Shown here piece after piece: positions 34,090-45,689 of a stretch of 64,000 nucleotides of DNA (the stretch's first letter is position 1; each line of letters opens with the position of its first letter). Source of the DNA: Bettongia penicillata ogilbyi. Lineage: Eukaryota > Chordata > Mammalia > Diprotodontia > Potoroidae. Location of the stretch: assembly GCA_023548195.1 (NCBI GenBank), contig JAJHZJ010000531.1:2652802-2716801 (forward strand), written 5' to 3'. A program made the position numbers and the translations under genes. The notes beneath the pieces were generated by a model, which saw only the letters and a program-made list of their open reading frames with translations, had not been told where the DNA came from and made no database searches.

Positions 34090-34950
34090 TGTAAGAAGCA
34101 GGAGAAGTGGACAGATCTGATTTAATACTTTTAAAAGAAATCCATGCTAGAATCCATAAAAAAAAATTCAAGGCTCTTAGAGACCTATTTTCAAAATACC
34201 CCACAGACAATTTCACAAGAATGGAAAAGATAATGAATTGCATTTTTACAAAAGAAAAGTTGAATGAGAAAAAAAATCAGCTTTCTCTACCAACATGCCT
34301 GTCTACTCATCAATATAAACCCTTTATGAAGATGTTCTATGAATATTTGTCCCATGTAAACATGAGAAGGGAAAAGACAGGATTTTATAGTGGGTTTCCT
34401 TTAAAAAGCACGCCTTTGGGTTTATACCACGGACAGAAAAGTATAGAGGTTAGAAGATCCCACTGTGCTAATTGCTTATTGATTTCCAAGAAATCATTTG
34501 GCTTGGTTGAGCAAATGACAATTTTGAATACTTTCTCAGACTGTCTCTCACACATGCATCAAGATCACATCAAACTATAACAGATGTGACTAGAGAAATA
34601 ATTTTATTCAATGATTCCTGGGGGGCAAAAATTATGTCAAATGAACCATTAAAGAGGTTCTTCTTCAAAGGCGTTTTTCAGTATTAAGAAATATCACCCT
34701 CATACTCCCCCCTCAAACACAATTTCTGACTGGTGGCAAAGTTCCCAAAGTGCCCCTATTCACAGATGAAATCATAATTACTTTAATCCCTGGAATACTA
34801 TGAAGCAGCATTGAGAAAGAAATCAATGCTCCATCAAAAAAACTGGGTGGAAAAAAATAGGTATTTCCAAGATTTTGGCATATAGTTCCATGACAACTAT
34901 GAGTTTGTGGGTATGCATAAATAGATATAGATCTATTAATAGCAACATCA
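34090..34950 (+). mobile_element. RTE-type LINE, reverse-transcriptase fragment
   Basis: Includes a 157-codon ORF (34,107-34,580) whose end reads Lys-Lys-Ser-Phe-Gly-Leu-Val-Glu-Gln-x-x-Ile-Leu-Asn-Thr (34,485-34,535). This is the RT motif A 'DYKKAFDSVEH' with catalytic Asp and Ala lost. It is followed by His-Gln-Asp-His-Ile-Lys-Leu. In another frame 34,745-34,790 resembles the 'F(A)DDI' catalytic loop (Phe-Thr-Asp-Glu-Ile-Ile). The ORF is a decayed RT, not a gene. Confidence 0.6.
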
Positions 34951-35211
34951 GTCTATATATCTTGAATAAATACTATAGACAATGAGATTGAATCAAATGA
35001 GTAAAAGAAAGAGATTAACCAGCATTAAATTTGTAAAACTGTCAAACTATTTAATACTAGTAGTCTTCTCATGGTGGTCTATGAAAAGTTAAAAAGTGCA
35101 AATAATTATAAAATCAATAAAAGCATTATTATAGGTTATAATATATTATTAATGATGATATAGGCTTGAGAAGTGGGTAAATCATATTGTTATAAATCAT
35201 TATTATTAAGG

Positions 35212-35227
35212 AGATAGACAGACAGAC

Positions 35228-35283
<56 letters not shown>

Positions 35284-35302
35284 GGATGATGGATGGATGG
35301 AT
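35212..35302. repeat. (GACA)n(GATA)n(GATG)n microsatellite
   Basis: Three GACA-type units, about 16 GATA units, then GATG/GGAT units. Long and pure tetranucleotide tract. Confidence 0.95.
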
Positions 35303-35329
35303 TCAGTTCATAGGATCATACAGATAGAG

Positions 35330-35470
35330 CTAGAACATACCTTAAAAGATTATTCAAACTCCTTATCTTATAAATAAAGAAACTGATCCCCAGGGAATTT
35401 GTTATATCCATTGTCACACAGGTTAGCATCAGCAATATGTTGGGGGAGGAAGGTGGTTGAACCCAGATTC
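35330..35470 (-). repeat. MIR-type SINE fragment
   Basis: 'ttataaataaagaaactgat' and 'ttgtcacacaggttagcatc' are antisense CORE-SINE blocks. Confidence 0.5.
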
Positions 35471-35509
35471 TCTGATTCTAAAGCAATGTTGTCATAGTAC
35501 CACACTATA

Positions 35510-36255
35510 TCCCAAATTCTGTCAATTCTACCCCTATAATAATAAATCAGAGTTCACACTTCTGCCACCTTGCTTCATCATTTCTAATTTAGATTTCTAT
35601 AATAGCCCCCTAACTGAACTCTCTGCCTCCAGCCTTAGCCCCTCTCTAATTTACCTTCAATGCAGCTACTAAAATAATCTTCTTAATACATATTGTTGAC
35701 CATGTCACTCACCGGCCCAAAGATACCCCCTATTTATTCAGGTTTAAAATGCAAACTCTTTAGCTCAGCGTTTAGGACCCTAGATGATACAAATCCAAAT
35801 TATTTTTTCATCTTTATTTCATATTAATCTCTTTTATTTTCTCTATGTTTCAGGCAAAGTGGACTGCAATCTGTAGTTCAGAATCCAACATACCACCTTT
35901 TACCTCCACATATTTGCATAAGCCATTCCCCATGCCTGGAATGTACTCCTTCTGTATCTCCACTTTTCAGAATCTTTGCTATTATTCAAGGTTCAGCTAG
36001 GGTACTGTCTCCTCCTGACCCCACCTCAGTCCTTTGCAGATACCAACTAAATGAAAGCACTCCTTCCTTTCTCTCCTTTGCCCCCATTACTCAACCTTAT
36101 TTTATATCTCTATGTGAACATAGTATGCCTCCTAAAAGAATCTAAGCTCCCAAAGGTAAGGAATATTTTGATTTTATCTTTTCAGTGTTGGGATTTACTG
36201 AAAGGTCTTACCCTCAGTATGCACTTAATAAAAGCCAAATTAGTAGATGCTGAAA
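35510..36255 (+). mobile_element. L2-type LINE 3' end
   Basis: Long sense L2: 'cccatgcctggaatgtactc', 'tattcaaggttcagctaggg', 'aatctaagctcccaaaggta', ending 'atgcacttaataaaagccaa'. Among the better-preserved L2 copies here. Confidence 0.75.
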
Positions 36256-36649
36256 AACAAGGTTAAGCCCCCCTGAGTGTTAGGCATATTCTTTATAGAG
36301 GGATCATCAGGAAAGAGGGACAAAATTTGAGAAGCAAAGGAGAACTAAGATGTACATTGGTATAACTATTACCTACATTAATTAATTCAGGAATTCTTTA
36401 AAAACAATTTTAAAAAAACTATAGAATTTTAAAATATAGACTTCTAACAGTCAGTCCCCTAAAGCTATGATGAAAATGATCTCTTAACTATGATTTTCTA
36501 CTATGTCCTAGAAATAGCTTAGAATAATTCTCTTGGAGAAGATCAATAGGTAGAAAAGACCTGTACATATTAAAAAACTAGAAACAATGTCCTTTACTGG
36601 CAAGGGGCCAGTAGGCAAAAACACTGGGCAAAGGACAAGAAGGACAGAA

Positions 36650-36880
36650 GATCCAATACGCAGAAGATCCAACTTCATCACTTAATAACTATCTGCCCTT
36701 GGTGAAGTATTTCAATAAGTCTCAGCTTTGTCTATAAAGTGAGGATAATACTAGCCCTGCCTCTCATAGGACTATTGTAAAGCTCAAATAAGCAAATTTT
36801 AAAGCAATGAAGAAACTAATTTAGAAACTGAGTCTGAAAGAGGTTCAGTAATTTTGCCTAAATCCCCCACCCAGTAAGCA
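36650..36880 (+). repeat. Probable MIR-type SINE, decayed
   Basis: 'ctcagctttgtctataaagt' and 'gaggataatactagccctgc' are MIR CORE/tail blocks. The 5' half is poor. 36,260-36,645 is unassigned. Confidence 0.45.
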
Positions 36881-36904
36881 AGGATCTCCAATGAAAAGTT
36901 ATCA

Positions 36905-37355
36905 ATCTACTTTCCAGGTTTTTTTCATACTATTCTTCTGTACTCATTCTAAGTTGCAATCAAACTTACCTACTAACTGTTCCACATACATAGCATTTCA
37001 TTTCCTACCTCCTTGCCTTTGCAAAGTCTGCCCCTATGCCTGAAATATACTTCTTTCACAACTCCCCTTATTAAGAGCTGTAACTTCCTTCAGTACCCAC
37101 CTCAAGTTCCATTGCCTACATGAAGCACTTCTTCACACCAGATCACATACATATACATACACATATACACACATACACTATAAAAATTGCATCCATTTAA
37201 TTTCTATATATCATGTATACATTTTATCTTTGTGTGCATTGTGTCCTCTATTCCCAATTCGGAATATAAACTCCCGAGAGCAGAAGCTATTATTTCATCT
37301 CTGTATCTCCACTATCTTGTGTCATAGTATGAGCTTAATAAATCATTGTTGCATG
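36905..37355 (+). mobile_element. L2-type LINE 3' end
   Basis: 'ttgcctttgcaaagtctgcc', 'gtacccacctcaagttccat', 'tatctccactatcttgtgtc' and 'gagcttaataaatcattgtt' mark a sense L2 terminus; CATA-type microsatellite sequence interrupts it near 37,145-37,180. Confidence 0.65.
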
Positions 37356-37414
37356 AAAAAATTAATCTGCAAATCTTTACTTAATATAAATTGTCTATGA
37401 GCAATGTATCATGT

Positions 37415-38110
37415 TAGGTAAGAATCAATCAAGAAGTATTGCATACCTACTATGTGCCAGGTTCTGTGCTAGGTGCTGAGGATACAAGCACAAAGAATAA
37501 AATGACAATCCCTAGCTGCAAGCTGTTATATTCTAATGTGGGAGAGAATTCTATATGTATGTATGTGTGTGCATGTATATTCATGTATATATGTCTGTAC
37601 ATGCATATATATGTATCCTAAAGTGAATAAATATAAAGTCATTTGGGAAAGATGGCACCAGCAGTTGTGTTAAGATCAAGAAAGGCTTCACACAGAAGAT
37701 GGTGCTCAACTTGAATCTTAAAGGAAAAGAAAGATTCTATGAGGCAGAGTAAAGGAAAGAGTGGATTCCTGAGGAAATAGATAAGTTTGGAAGAAGGGAG
37801 GGTTTGAGGGGAAAATAATGGGTTCACCTTTAGATATGTCAAATTTATGGAAACTGATGAGGAGAAGAACAAGATAGGGAAAGAGTTTAGAGGAGGAAGA
37901 GAATAGAGGGTAAGACAAGATTTTGAGGAAAAATGCAGTTAGAAGATATATGTGATACGGACGATGAGCCAGAAAAGGAGACGAGAAGGAGGGGTCAGCA
38001 AGGTAGTAGAACAAGAGAAAGTTGTGTCACAGAAGGAAATCCATAGAGAAGAAAGTGTCCAGGCAGACAGGGGAGCCAAGGGCAGCAAATAGGGGGAGAA
38101 TTTTAAAGGC
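37415..38110 (-). mobile_element. L2-type LINE 3' end, antisense
   Basis: 'tacctactatgtgccaggtt' and 'gtgctaggtgctgaggatac' are the L2 terminus read backwards. The purine-rich continuation to 38,110 ('aggcttcacacagaagatgg', 'tgaatcttaaaggaaaagaa') is its upstream part. TATG/TG microsatellite at 37,550-37,620. Forms a tail-to-tail pair with the L2 at 36,905. Confidence 0.6.
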
Positions 38111-38324
38111 TGAGACCATCAGATTGGTGAATTAAAAAATCATTGGTAATTTGGAGAAACAAAAAGCAATTGAATGATGAATTCAGAAACAAGCTTCTTG
38201 AGGAGTGAGAGGAAGTAAAGTAAAAGCAGTGAATATAAATATAAATAGCTTTTTTTCAAGGAGTTTGTCCCAGAAGGAGAGGAAAGATACGGAATGATAG
38301 CTTGAGGGAATGGTAGGACTTAGT

Positions 38325-38860
38325 GAAGCTATTAAATTGCACATATCTTTTGACTTAACAATACCAATACTAGCACTATAATAGAAGAGATCAAAGAAAA
38401 GGAAAGTACCCAGATGTACAAAAACATTTATAGCAGTTCTTGTGCTAGCAAAAAAAAAAATGGAAAAGGAGGGATGTTTATCAATTCATTGTTTGGAGCT
38501 GACCATGTTATAGTTATCATATGTATATGATAGAATACTTTTGGGTTATAAGAAATGATGAAGGGGATGGTTTCAGAGAAAGGTAAGAAAACATATAAAT
38601 TTAAACAAAGTGAAGTGAGTTGAAGCAACAGGACAATTTATATAACAATAATATTGTAAAAATAAATACCTTCGAAAGATTTAAGAACTCTGAACAACAC
38701 AATGACTAATCACAGTTCCAAAGTAACTCATAATAAAATAAGTTACTCACTTCAAGATAAAAAGATGATGTACTCAGAGTGTATGTTGAAGCATATGTGT
38801 GTATGCCTATATATCAGTTAGACATAAGATATATATATATAATATATATATACCAAAATA
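38325..38860 (+). mobile_element. L1 ORF2 end and 3'UTR, part 1
   Basis: 'cacatatcttttgacttaac', 'acatttatagcagttcttgt', 'caggacaatttatataacaa' and 'cgaaagatttaagaactctg' are the sense marsupial L1 3' end, followed by TA-rich sequence and a SINE at 38,895. Confidence 0.65.
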
Positions 38861-38894
38861 TTGGTTAGACAGACAGATGAATAGATATGTGCAT

Positions 38895-39205
38895 GTGTTT
38901 GTCCTTCATTGCCAAAGAAGACCATGCCATCAGAGAAATAATGACATGACTTGCACTTGACTTTGTTTTGAGTGAGGGAGGGCTATGCAGGTCACCAGCC
39001 TCACTTCTCCAGAACCATCTGAATCCAGTGACCAGATATTCATCAGGATGACTGGAGATGACCCAGGATGAGGCAATTGGGGTTAAGTGACTTGCCCAAG
39101 GTCACAAGCTAGTGAGTGTCAAGTGTCTGAGGCTAGATTTGAACTCAGGTCCTCCTGACTCCTGCACTGGTGCTCTATCCACTGCACCACTAGCTGCCCC
39201 AATAG
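38895..39205 (-). repeat. tRNA-headed, RTE-tailed SINE (WSINE1-like)
   Basis: Antisense, full length. The RTE-type tail is first ('tttgtccttcattgccaaag'), then 'gaccagatattcatcaggat', the CORE ('ggttaagtgacttgcccaag'), and the tRNA-like head last ('ctctatccactgcaccacta'). About 300 bp, well conserved with the sense copy at 45,968. Marsupial lineage marker. Confidence 0.8.
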
Positions 39206-39339
39206 ATAGATTAGATAGATAGTTAGATATGTGTGTGTCTATATATTGGTTAGACATTATATACATATATCATATGTATTGTATAAAATATATGCATTAT
39301 ATGACAATATATTTTATATATCTATATAGGTAACTATAT

Positions 39340-39510
39340 AGATGTAGAGTTATTTTTTTAACATGACTAGTGTGGGGACTTATTTTGTGTGACTACAGAT
39401 GTTTATAACAGTGGTTTTGTTTTCTTTATTTCTCACTGAGGGGAGGAAGGTAATAGAGAGAAAATTCAAAGTTGAAAATAAATATGAATTTTTAAAAATA
39501 AAAACAATCT
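39340..39510 (+). mobile_element. L1 3'UTR, part 2
   Basis: 'agtgtggggacttattttgt' and 'acagtggttttgttttcttt' followed by a G-rich bit and A-rich end are the terminal 3'UTR of the L1 begun at 38,325, separated by the SINE and TA/TAGA microsatellite DNA. Confidence 0.6.
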
Positions 39511-40030
39511 GAGTGATAGGGAACATTAAAAAAAGGAAAAACAAAAAGATAGCAATGCAGGCTTTCCTCTTTGCAAGCCCTCAACTTAAATTTTGTACCT
39601 CCAGAAGCACAAGACACTCAGTATTGCTGAGATACTCCAGCAACAGAAATAATTTAAGATTCCTTTCAGCTTTCATTCAAGGGCTATGCTTGTACATAGA
39701 GACCCTTGAGACAGTTCCTGAGCACAACTTAAATATAAAATCTGTAAGATCTGAGTAAGATGATATTTAGGCAGGACTCACACATAACCTGTCATCCTAT
39801 TGGCACATTACTGAAAGGACACATCTATTGGGAGTATGGCCAAAAGAAGAAAGAACAGCTTTAAAAACAAAATTGATAGCCACCTAAAAATATTGCCAAT
39901 TAGCAAATGCTTACTAGTACTTCCCACACTTAGAAACCCTAATAGTGATATTGAATGAGATGGCACCATGCCTGAGTGTAGTGGAAGACAGAGAGAGACA
40001 CAGAAACAGAAAGATGATTCATAGTTGAGA
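39511..40030. other. No recognised feature
   Basis: Unclassified, with an 81-codon ORF of no evident family. Confidence 0.35.
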
Positions 40031-40033
40031 GAC

Positions 40034-40037
40034 AGAT

Positions 40038-40110
<73 letters not shown>
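40034..40110. repeat. (GA)n microsatellite
   Basis: About 35 GA units with GAAA interruptions at the left. The 118-codon minus-strand ORF across it (Ser-Leu repeats) is an artefact of the repeat. Confidence 0.95.
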
Positions 40111-40115
<5 letters not shown>

Positions 40116-40129
40116 AAGTACTGAGATTA

Positions 40130-40260
40130 TAAATACAAGTAATCAAGACTGTCCCTGACCTCAAAAAGATTATATTCTAATGGGTCAATGCAACATATGA
40201 AATGGAGTTGGAAAGAACTGGGAAGTACAAGAGGCTGGTGAGGAGAAGAAATTCAGTAAG
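40130..40260 (-). mobile_element. L2-type LINE scrap, antisense
   Basis: 'agactgtccctgacctcaaa' and 'gattatattctaatgggtca' are antisense L2 3' blocks. Confidence 0.45.
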
Positions 40261-40607
40261 TCAAGGAGTGAGGGAGAGCTTGTTCCAGTACCAGTGCTGC
40301 CATTACATACTTGGGTGATTCTGAAAAGTCACTTGCTAAGCACATTTCCTAATCTATTATAATAAAGTACATACATAATTGCTGAAGCTCTCAAAATTAT
40401 TTAAATTCCAATAGCCCAAAAAGAAATGGCATTAACATTGGCTAATTAGGGTTTGGGCTTTTCTCTTCCTCCACTCTTCAGTTTCTAACTGCTCACTGCA
40501 TAGTTTATTTTAGTTCTACCCTAATGTCTTTCAGATCTTTGGTCTAACCTAATTTGTAGTTGTTAAGTTATAAATTTGAGTCTTTTTGTTTTGCTCTGTT
40601 TTTTTGT

Positions 40608-40615
40608 TGTTGTTG

Positions 40616-40646
<31 letters not shown>

Positions 40647-40900
40647 GGACTGGTAAAATGACATTTATTTGATTTCCCCTTTCGGTTCTTAAAGGTTTTT
40701 AATTGGAGACAAAAGCCAAACTGAAGAGCACATTCCCAGAGCCCCACCTGGTGTCCAAGAATCAAAATCAAATGACCCTGGAGGCACCCTATTCTAGGCT
40801 CTTGAGTGATACAGCTGCAACCCTGGGTCACTAGGTTAGACTTGTATCTAAACAACACCCAGGGGCTTTTCAAGAGTTAGTTCACTGCATTAGGAAATGA
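40608..40900 (-). pseudogene. Retrocopy of an unidentified mRNA 3' end
   Basis: A plus-strand T run (~25 T plus TTG units, 40,600-40,641) is the poly(A) tail of a minus-strand insert. Read on the minus strand, AATAAA lies about 20 bases before the tail (40,670-40,665), the spacing expected of a polyadenylated mRNA. The ~230 bp upstream have no match to the repeats in this window. The source gene and 5' border are unknown, and no target duplication was found. A SINE tail is the main alternative. Confidence 0.45.
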
Positions 40901-41215
40901 TGCAAAAAGGAAGAGTTCCTAAGTGAGCCATACTTTAGAAACTGGAAAATATTATTATATTAAACTATTGCTTAAACGGAGCCACCAGTTGGCTGAAAGA
41001 ACACTACCTACTGCTGAAAGCATTTTCTTGGCAGGCTTGGGTTGGTATATTGATTTGGTTTATGCCGGTACTTAATTAAAAACCCTCAAGAGCAACTTCC
41101 ATGGTTGTCCAACCTACTATAAAATCCAGAAAAGAGAGATTTCTCCACCTCCCTGGGTAAACTGACTTGGAATATGAAAAAGTAAGATAACAGATGTTAA
41201 TTTCCTAAAAAGAGA
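40901..41215. other. No recognised feature
   Basis: Unclassified sequence without ORF or repeat consensus. Confidence 0.35.
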
Positions 41216-41219
41216 TTAA

Positions 41220-41315
41220 TATCAAGAGTGACCTACAGATGATCTAACCTAAGCCCCTCCCCCATTTCATAAGGTAAAGAAAAAAGATAGAAAGAAAAGA
41301 AGCAACTTGCCATAT
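41220..41315 (-). repeat. MIR-type SINE fragment
   Basis: 'atgatctaacctaagcccct' and 'ccccatttcataaggtaaag' are antisense MIR blocks. Confidence 0.5.
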
Positions 41316-41434
41316 AATTTCTTAGCTTCTTTAGTCTGACCATGGTAGCATCTCCAGGTCACAAGCTTAAAAAAAAAACTGTATGTCCCTTCATCTGTCA
41401 GATCATCAGCATTGGTATGGGAGGTGGAAAGGCC

Positions 41435-41615
41435 TCAGTCCAAATATGGTATCAGAGATATACTATCTTTATAACCCTACACAAGACGCTTAACTGCTAT
41501 CTACCTCAGTTTACTGATCTATAAAATAGCACCCAGGATTCTTTGTGAGGTTAAAAATGAAATATTTTTTGCAAATCTTAAAATACTATATAAATGCTAC
41601 CTATTATTATTGAAT
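41435..41615 (+). repeat. MIR/THER1-type SINE
   Basis: 'cgcttaactgctatctacct', 'cagtttactgatctataaaa' and 'tttgcaaatcttaaaatact' are sense CORE and tail blocks. Confidence 0.65.
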
Positions 41616-41655
41616 AATAAAATTATATTAGTATATACTTATATATTCTATCTAA

Positions 41656-42037
41656 AATGTATCGGGACAAGTTAGAGCCGACCCCTGCCCATCTCTGGAT
41701 GCCACACTGAGAGCCTGCCTAGGTAAACTAGGGGCTTGTCAGTAGGGGTGGAACAAGATGGAGCTAGGAGGAAGGGTCTCGTCCTTGTTAATAACGTGGC
41801 AGTGCCGGACATAGAGTGAAGAAGCTATCCATATAAGGGAATGAGTTACATGATAGGCTTGCAATGTATGTTTGTGTAACCAAGGCTATAAAAATGTGTG
41901 GGCTAGCTGGAATAAATGGAGTTGATTGCCATCCTGCCTCCCGCCTCATTCATTACTCACTAGATCAAGATCTCTTGCGGGACAAGAGTCTTGAGTTAGG
42001 AATCTCAGGGACCCCAAGATTTGGCGGGGACCCCAAG
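41656..42037 (+). mobile_element. Solo LTR of an endogenous retrovirus-like element
   Basis: About 380 bp, GC-richer than its surroundings, with a TATA box ('ggctataaaaatgtg', about 41,884) and a poly(A) signal ('ggaataaatgg', about 41,908), and a CT-rich downstream part. It starts TGTA and ends ...AAGACA, with a near-repeat GGGACCCCAAGA twice at the 3' edge (42,009 and 42,025), possibly the LTR end plus the first bases of an internal region. No gag, pol or env follows. The TATA-to-AATAAA distance is short, so R is small. Confidence 0.6.
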
Positions 42038-42084
42038 ACAAATATATATGTTATATGGCAATATATTATGTTAATATATTAATA

Positions 42085-42245
42085 CTATTTATATATTGTA
42101 AAATGCTACCTAATATTATTAATAGTATTATCAACTTCTCTAATGTTGTAACCCAAAGACTAGGATTATGTTTATTACATCTCTGTATTCACCATAGGAC
42201 CAATCACAGACATTTGAATCTAATATCAATAAATGCTTGTAAACA
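42085..42245 (+). mobile_element. L2-type LINE 3' end
   Basis: 'gttgtaacccaaagactagg', 'tctctgtattcaccatagga' and 'caataaatgcttgtaaac' form a sense L2 terminus. Confidence 0.5.
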
Positions 42246-42339
42246 AAAATATTATTCACTTGCAAGTTAACCTATGACTTACTCATTCACTTACTATCAT
42301 TACTGGACAATGACACATTTAGAATGAGGTAATGAAAAG

Positions 42340-42632
42340 AGTAAGGAGTTAGGTGACTCATTGGATAGAGCATTGAGCCTAGAGTCAGGAAGACCTGAGC
42401 TCAGATCCAGCCTCAGACACTTACTATCTATGTGACCCTGGGCAAGCCACTTAACCTCTGCCTTAATTTACTGGAGAAGGAAATGGTAAACCATTCCAGT
42501 ATCTTTGCCAAGAAAACCTCTTGGACAGTGTTGGTATGCTACGCTCCTCATGATCACAAAGCTTTGGTATGGAAGTTAGAAAGGTCTGAGTCCAACAGAC
42601 AGTTTGACATGACTGAATGATTGAACACAAAC
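42340..42632 (+). repeat. MAR1/MON1-type tRNA SINE
   Basis: Head 'attggatagagcattgagcc', B-box-like 'gagctcagatccagcctcag', CORE 'ggcaagccacttaacctctg', tail 'tttgccaagaaaacctcttg' and terminal 'gacatgactgaatgattgaa'. Nearly full length. Confidence 0.85.
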
Positions 42633-42644
42633 AGCTGAAAGAGT

Positions 42645-42800
42645 ACAGATCCTAGAAGTCAAGGAACAACCTCTGATGCCTATTCTCTCTATAGCCTTGG
42701 AAAAGTCACTTCCCCTCCAGGTCAACTGGATTCCACATCTTAAAAAAAAAGATTAGATTAGATGGTCTGTGAGGCTTCTTCTAATGCTATAATAATAAGC
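42645..42800 (+). repeat. MIR-type SINE
   Basis: 'cttggaaaagtcacttcccc' and 'ttagatggtctgtgaggctt' are sense MIR blocks. Confidence 0.65.
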
Positions 42801-42804
42801 CTTT

Positions 42805-42965
42805 TAATTCCACCCTTTCATTTTACAGTTCAGGAAACTGAGCCAGAGAGGCTAGAGAACCCAAGATTCTGCTGACAGTCACAGAGGTAATAAGTAGGAG
42901 AACTAAAAGATGAACTTACATACTCTAAACCTCAAATCTAGTTTCCTTTTATACTCTAATTCTCC
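42805..42965 (-). repeat. MIR-type SINE
   Basis: 'cattttacagttcaggaaac' and 'cagtcacagaggtaataagt' are antisense MIR blocks, head-on to the preceding MIR. Confidence 0.65.
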
Positions 42966-44805
42966 ATTGATCATATCACCAATCAGCATTCAAATGTTTT
43001 CCATTTTTAGCCTGAAATAATTTGCCCAAAAATATTAAAAGTAACTCATCCAATAATGATTCTTAATGTAGATTATTCACTCACGAGCTTGGAAAACTCT
43101 TTGCTTTTGAAATATATTGCCTCCTATTAATGACTGGGGAGATAAAAGATCACTTTTTTATGTCTATAGCATTCTCAGATCTTACAGACTTAGATTTTGA
43201 GCCTCCCAGGCCTTAAACTTTTGAATCCTTCAAATTGTTTACTCTTTTTCCCAAAACACAACTTCCTAATTCTAAGAAGTTGTTGGAATCGTTTTTTAAG
43301 ACCTATAAGTGGGGCAATCTTAAGACTTCTGGATGGTTCTCATGAAAATATTTTGATGATTTCATATTAAATACAACTCAGACATATGGATTAAATTTCC
43401 CTAAAAATACATGTGGGCCTAAAAGTTAAGGGGAAAAGTGATTTGGCAAGACATATCTTGGGGACTGCCAAAGCCGGAGCTCAAAGACAAAATAAAGAGT
43501 TCAAGACATGCAAAGAGCTTCGAGTGAAACAAGAACCACCCAGCCCTAATTGAAATCCACTGTGAGATCACAGACTTTCAATTCCAAATGGCTTCCAGGG
43601 TACTCTTGTTACCGTTCTCAAGATTTTTATTAACCAGGCTCAGGCCATCCCAAGGAGAACTGGTTGTTCAAGATACTTTTCTTCAAAAATAGTATTTTGG
43701 AAAACTCAGAGCTTGACAATGTTGGTGTGTTTTGTTTTCTTTCGTTTGGTTTTTTCTTGCTCTACTTCCAATATTCCCTGGAGATAGGGCAAAATTAATT
43801 ACAAACCTGATTTTGAAAATGACAGGCTCCGGCCAGCTTGTTTGCACACAGCTATAGTCAATGCTGTATTTCTTTGGCTGGTACTTACAAGTGTTCAGAT
43901 CACAACTGAAGCCCTTTCTTCTTCTTCTTCTTGGTTTTGTAATTACATTGTTTTTGCCAAACCATGTTTAATATGTAACTTTACTCAAAGCATCCTTCCC
44001 CAAACTCACTTAATGAGTTTGCAGGGAGAGATGAATGAGTCACAAAACACCTGGGGCATGAGGGATGCTACATCAGATAATTGTTCTTCATTGTTTCCAG
44101 ATGCAAAAAAAAAAAAAAATCAAGAAAAGAAAAATGCAACTTACCAAAGGCATCCAAGGAAGTGTGTCTGGGATGGCAAATGGAAACCGAGAAGATGACA
44201 AACATCCATTGTTTGTCTGCAGCTTAAGGAAATTAACCCCTTGGGAGTGGCCATGAAGCACAGGATCCACACTCATGCCCACTACTGTTTCCCTAAACTA
44301 AGGGCAAGATATCAGGCCAGGGAAACAGCAGCTGGGACTTTATAGGCAGGCTGGTAAATAATTGAAATCAACATTCACCTATCAACCAATTTCAAAATGG
44401 TAATTTGATCAGGTTCAACCATTGACTTTGGTTGTTAGTTACTTTGAGGAGGTTCAGCCACTTTTGTTGTTTGGTTACAGAGACATAGTCATGGAGTCAG
44501 ATAAAGTCTTTTTTCCATAGAATACTGAAACAATAGGCCGATCAATTCTGGCATAAAGTCAGGGATCTTATAGTGGGGGGAAAAAATCTACTCAGCCATC
44601 AGGCACTAGGCAGATGTCTAGAATCTCTCTTGGCCATGTCTCCCTTTTTACAAAGGAGAAGAAAGAATATTCATTACCTCCATGATGTCGCATCATAATA
44701 AAAACGTCTCTCCATGGCTGCCATGCAGTAGAAGCAGGCTGCATTAGACCACATCCACAAATGTAGAATTTAGGGACAGAGATGGAGACTTTAAAGACAC
44801 AAAAT
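42966..44805. other. No recognised feature
   Basis: About 1.8 kb apparently free of nameable repeats, with a short (CTT)n at 43,917-43,932 and an A14 run at 44,106. ORFs of 60-118 codons run through the A tract and have no domain. A candidate for unique sequence. Confidence 0.4.
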
Positions 44806-44809
44806 AATG

Positions 44810-45000
44810 TAAATGGAAGAGCATTAAATCTGAAATCTGATCTGTATATGAATTACAAGTTGACCAGTATAACACTAGGTAATGTGCTTTTTTTTTTTTG
44901 CTTCTCTGGGGCTCAGTTTATTCATTTTTACAAAGGGCTACATAATTTCAAAGAGTTGGTCCAACTTGTAATTCTAAAACCATCTAGAAAACCATGATTC
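44810..45000 (+). repeat. MIR-type SINE, decayed
   Basis: 'ctggggctcagtttattcat' and the terminal 'tctaaaaccatctagaaaac' suggest a sense MIR with a T run expanded inside it. Confidence 0.45.
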
Positions 45001-45139
45001 AGATCTAAATATAGTAACCAATTCAAGGCCATGTGAAATTATTTAAGGGAAAATTTAAAAGTCCTAAGCTGTATTGACAATTACCTGAATTATTCATTTA
45101 ATTTTATTTTTATATTTGCAGCCAGTATTTTTTGAAGGG

Positions 45140-45370
45140 AGGAGGATGATATCCAGAGTTACAAATACCAGGCTTCACCTTGCCTCAAACACTTATTAAC
45201 TGTGAGACTCTGGTCAAATCACAACTTTCCAAGGCTCAGTTTTTCCATCTGTAAAATGGGGATAATAATAGCAACTCCCTCATTAGATTTTTTGTGGATC
45301 AAATACTACACAAACGTTAAAAAGTGCAATATAATATTTATATGTGTTAGTTACTGCTGCAGTTACCATC
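45140..45370 (+). repeat. MIR/THER1-type SINE
   Basis: 'tggtcaaatcacaactttcc', 'ttccatctgtaaaatgggga' and 'ttgtggatcaaatactacac' are CORE and tail blocks in sense. Confidence 0.75.
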
Positions 45371-45534
45371 ATTTACTAATTAGTTTTTCTATAAAGATAT
45401 TAGTTTTCTCTTAGGATTTAGAATATGAACAGCAAAATAAGAGATTGCGGGCCCCCTTTCATATAAGCTATATCACAGTTTCTCTTTCCAAATCATTAAC
45501 TGGATAAGTCCTTTGTTTTCCATAACAAAGTGGT

Positions 45535-45688
45535 CCAGCAGAAAGAATAATGGCTCTGGAGTCAAGGGACTTGAATCCAAACCTTTCTTCTGATATTAAT
45601 GCACTGGGACCTTGAACAAGTCACTTAACCTCTCTAGATCTCAGTTTTCTCATCTATAAGAGAAAGGGATTGGACTAGATGGGGAAGG
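45535..45688 (+). repeat. MIR-type SINE
   Basis: 'tggctctggagtcaagggac', 'cttgaacaagtcacttaacc' and 'gggattggactagatgggga' are clear sense MIR blocks. Confidence 0.8.
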
Positions 45689-45689
45689 G

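Noticed and set aside
34107..34580. 157-codon ORF as a gene
   Set aside because: Its C-terminal part matches reverse-transcriptase motif A with catalytic residues lost, and flanking frames continue the same LINE.
35212..35302. CRISPR-like or satellite array
   Set aside because: It is a plain tetranucleotide microsatellite with no spacers; no CRISPR or bacterial feature is present anywhere.
39808..40164. 118-codon minus-strand ORF
   Set aside because: Half of it is a Ser-Leu repeat produced by the (GA)n microsatellite.
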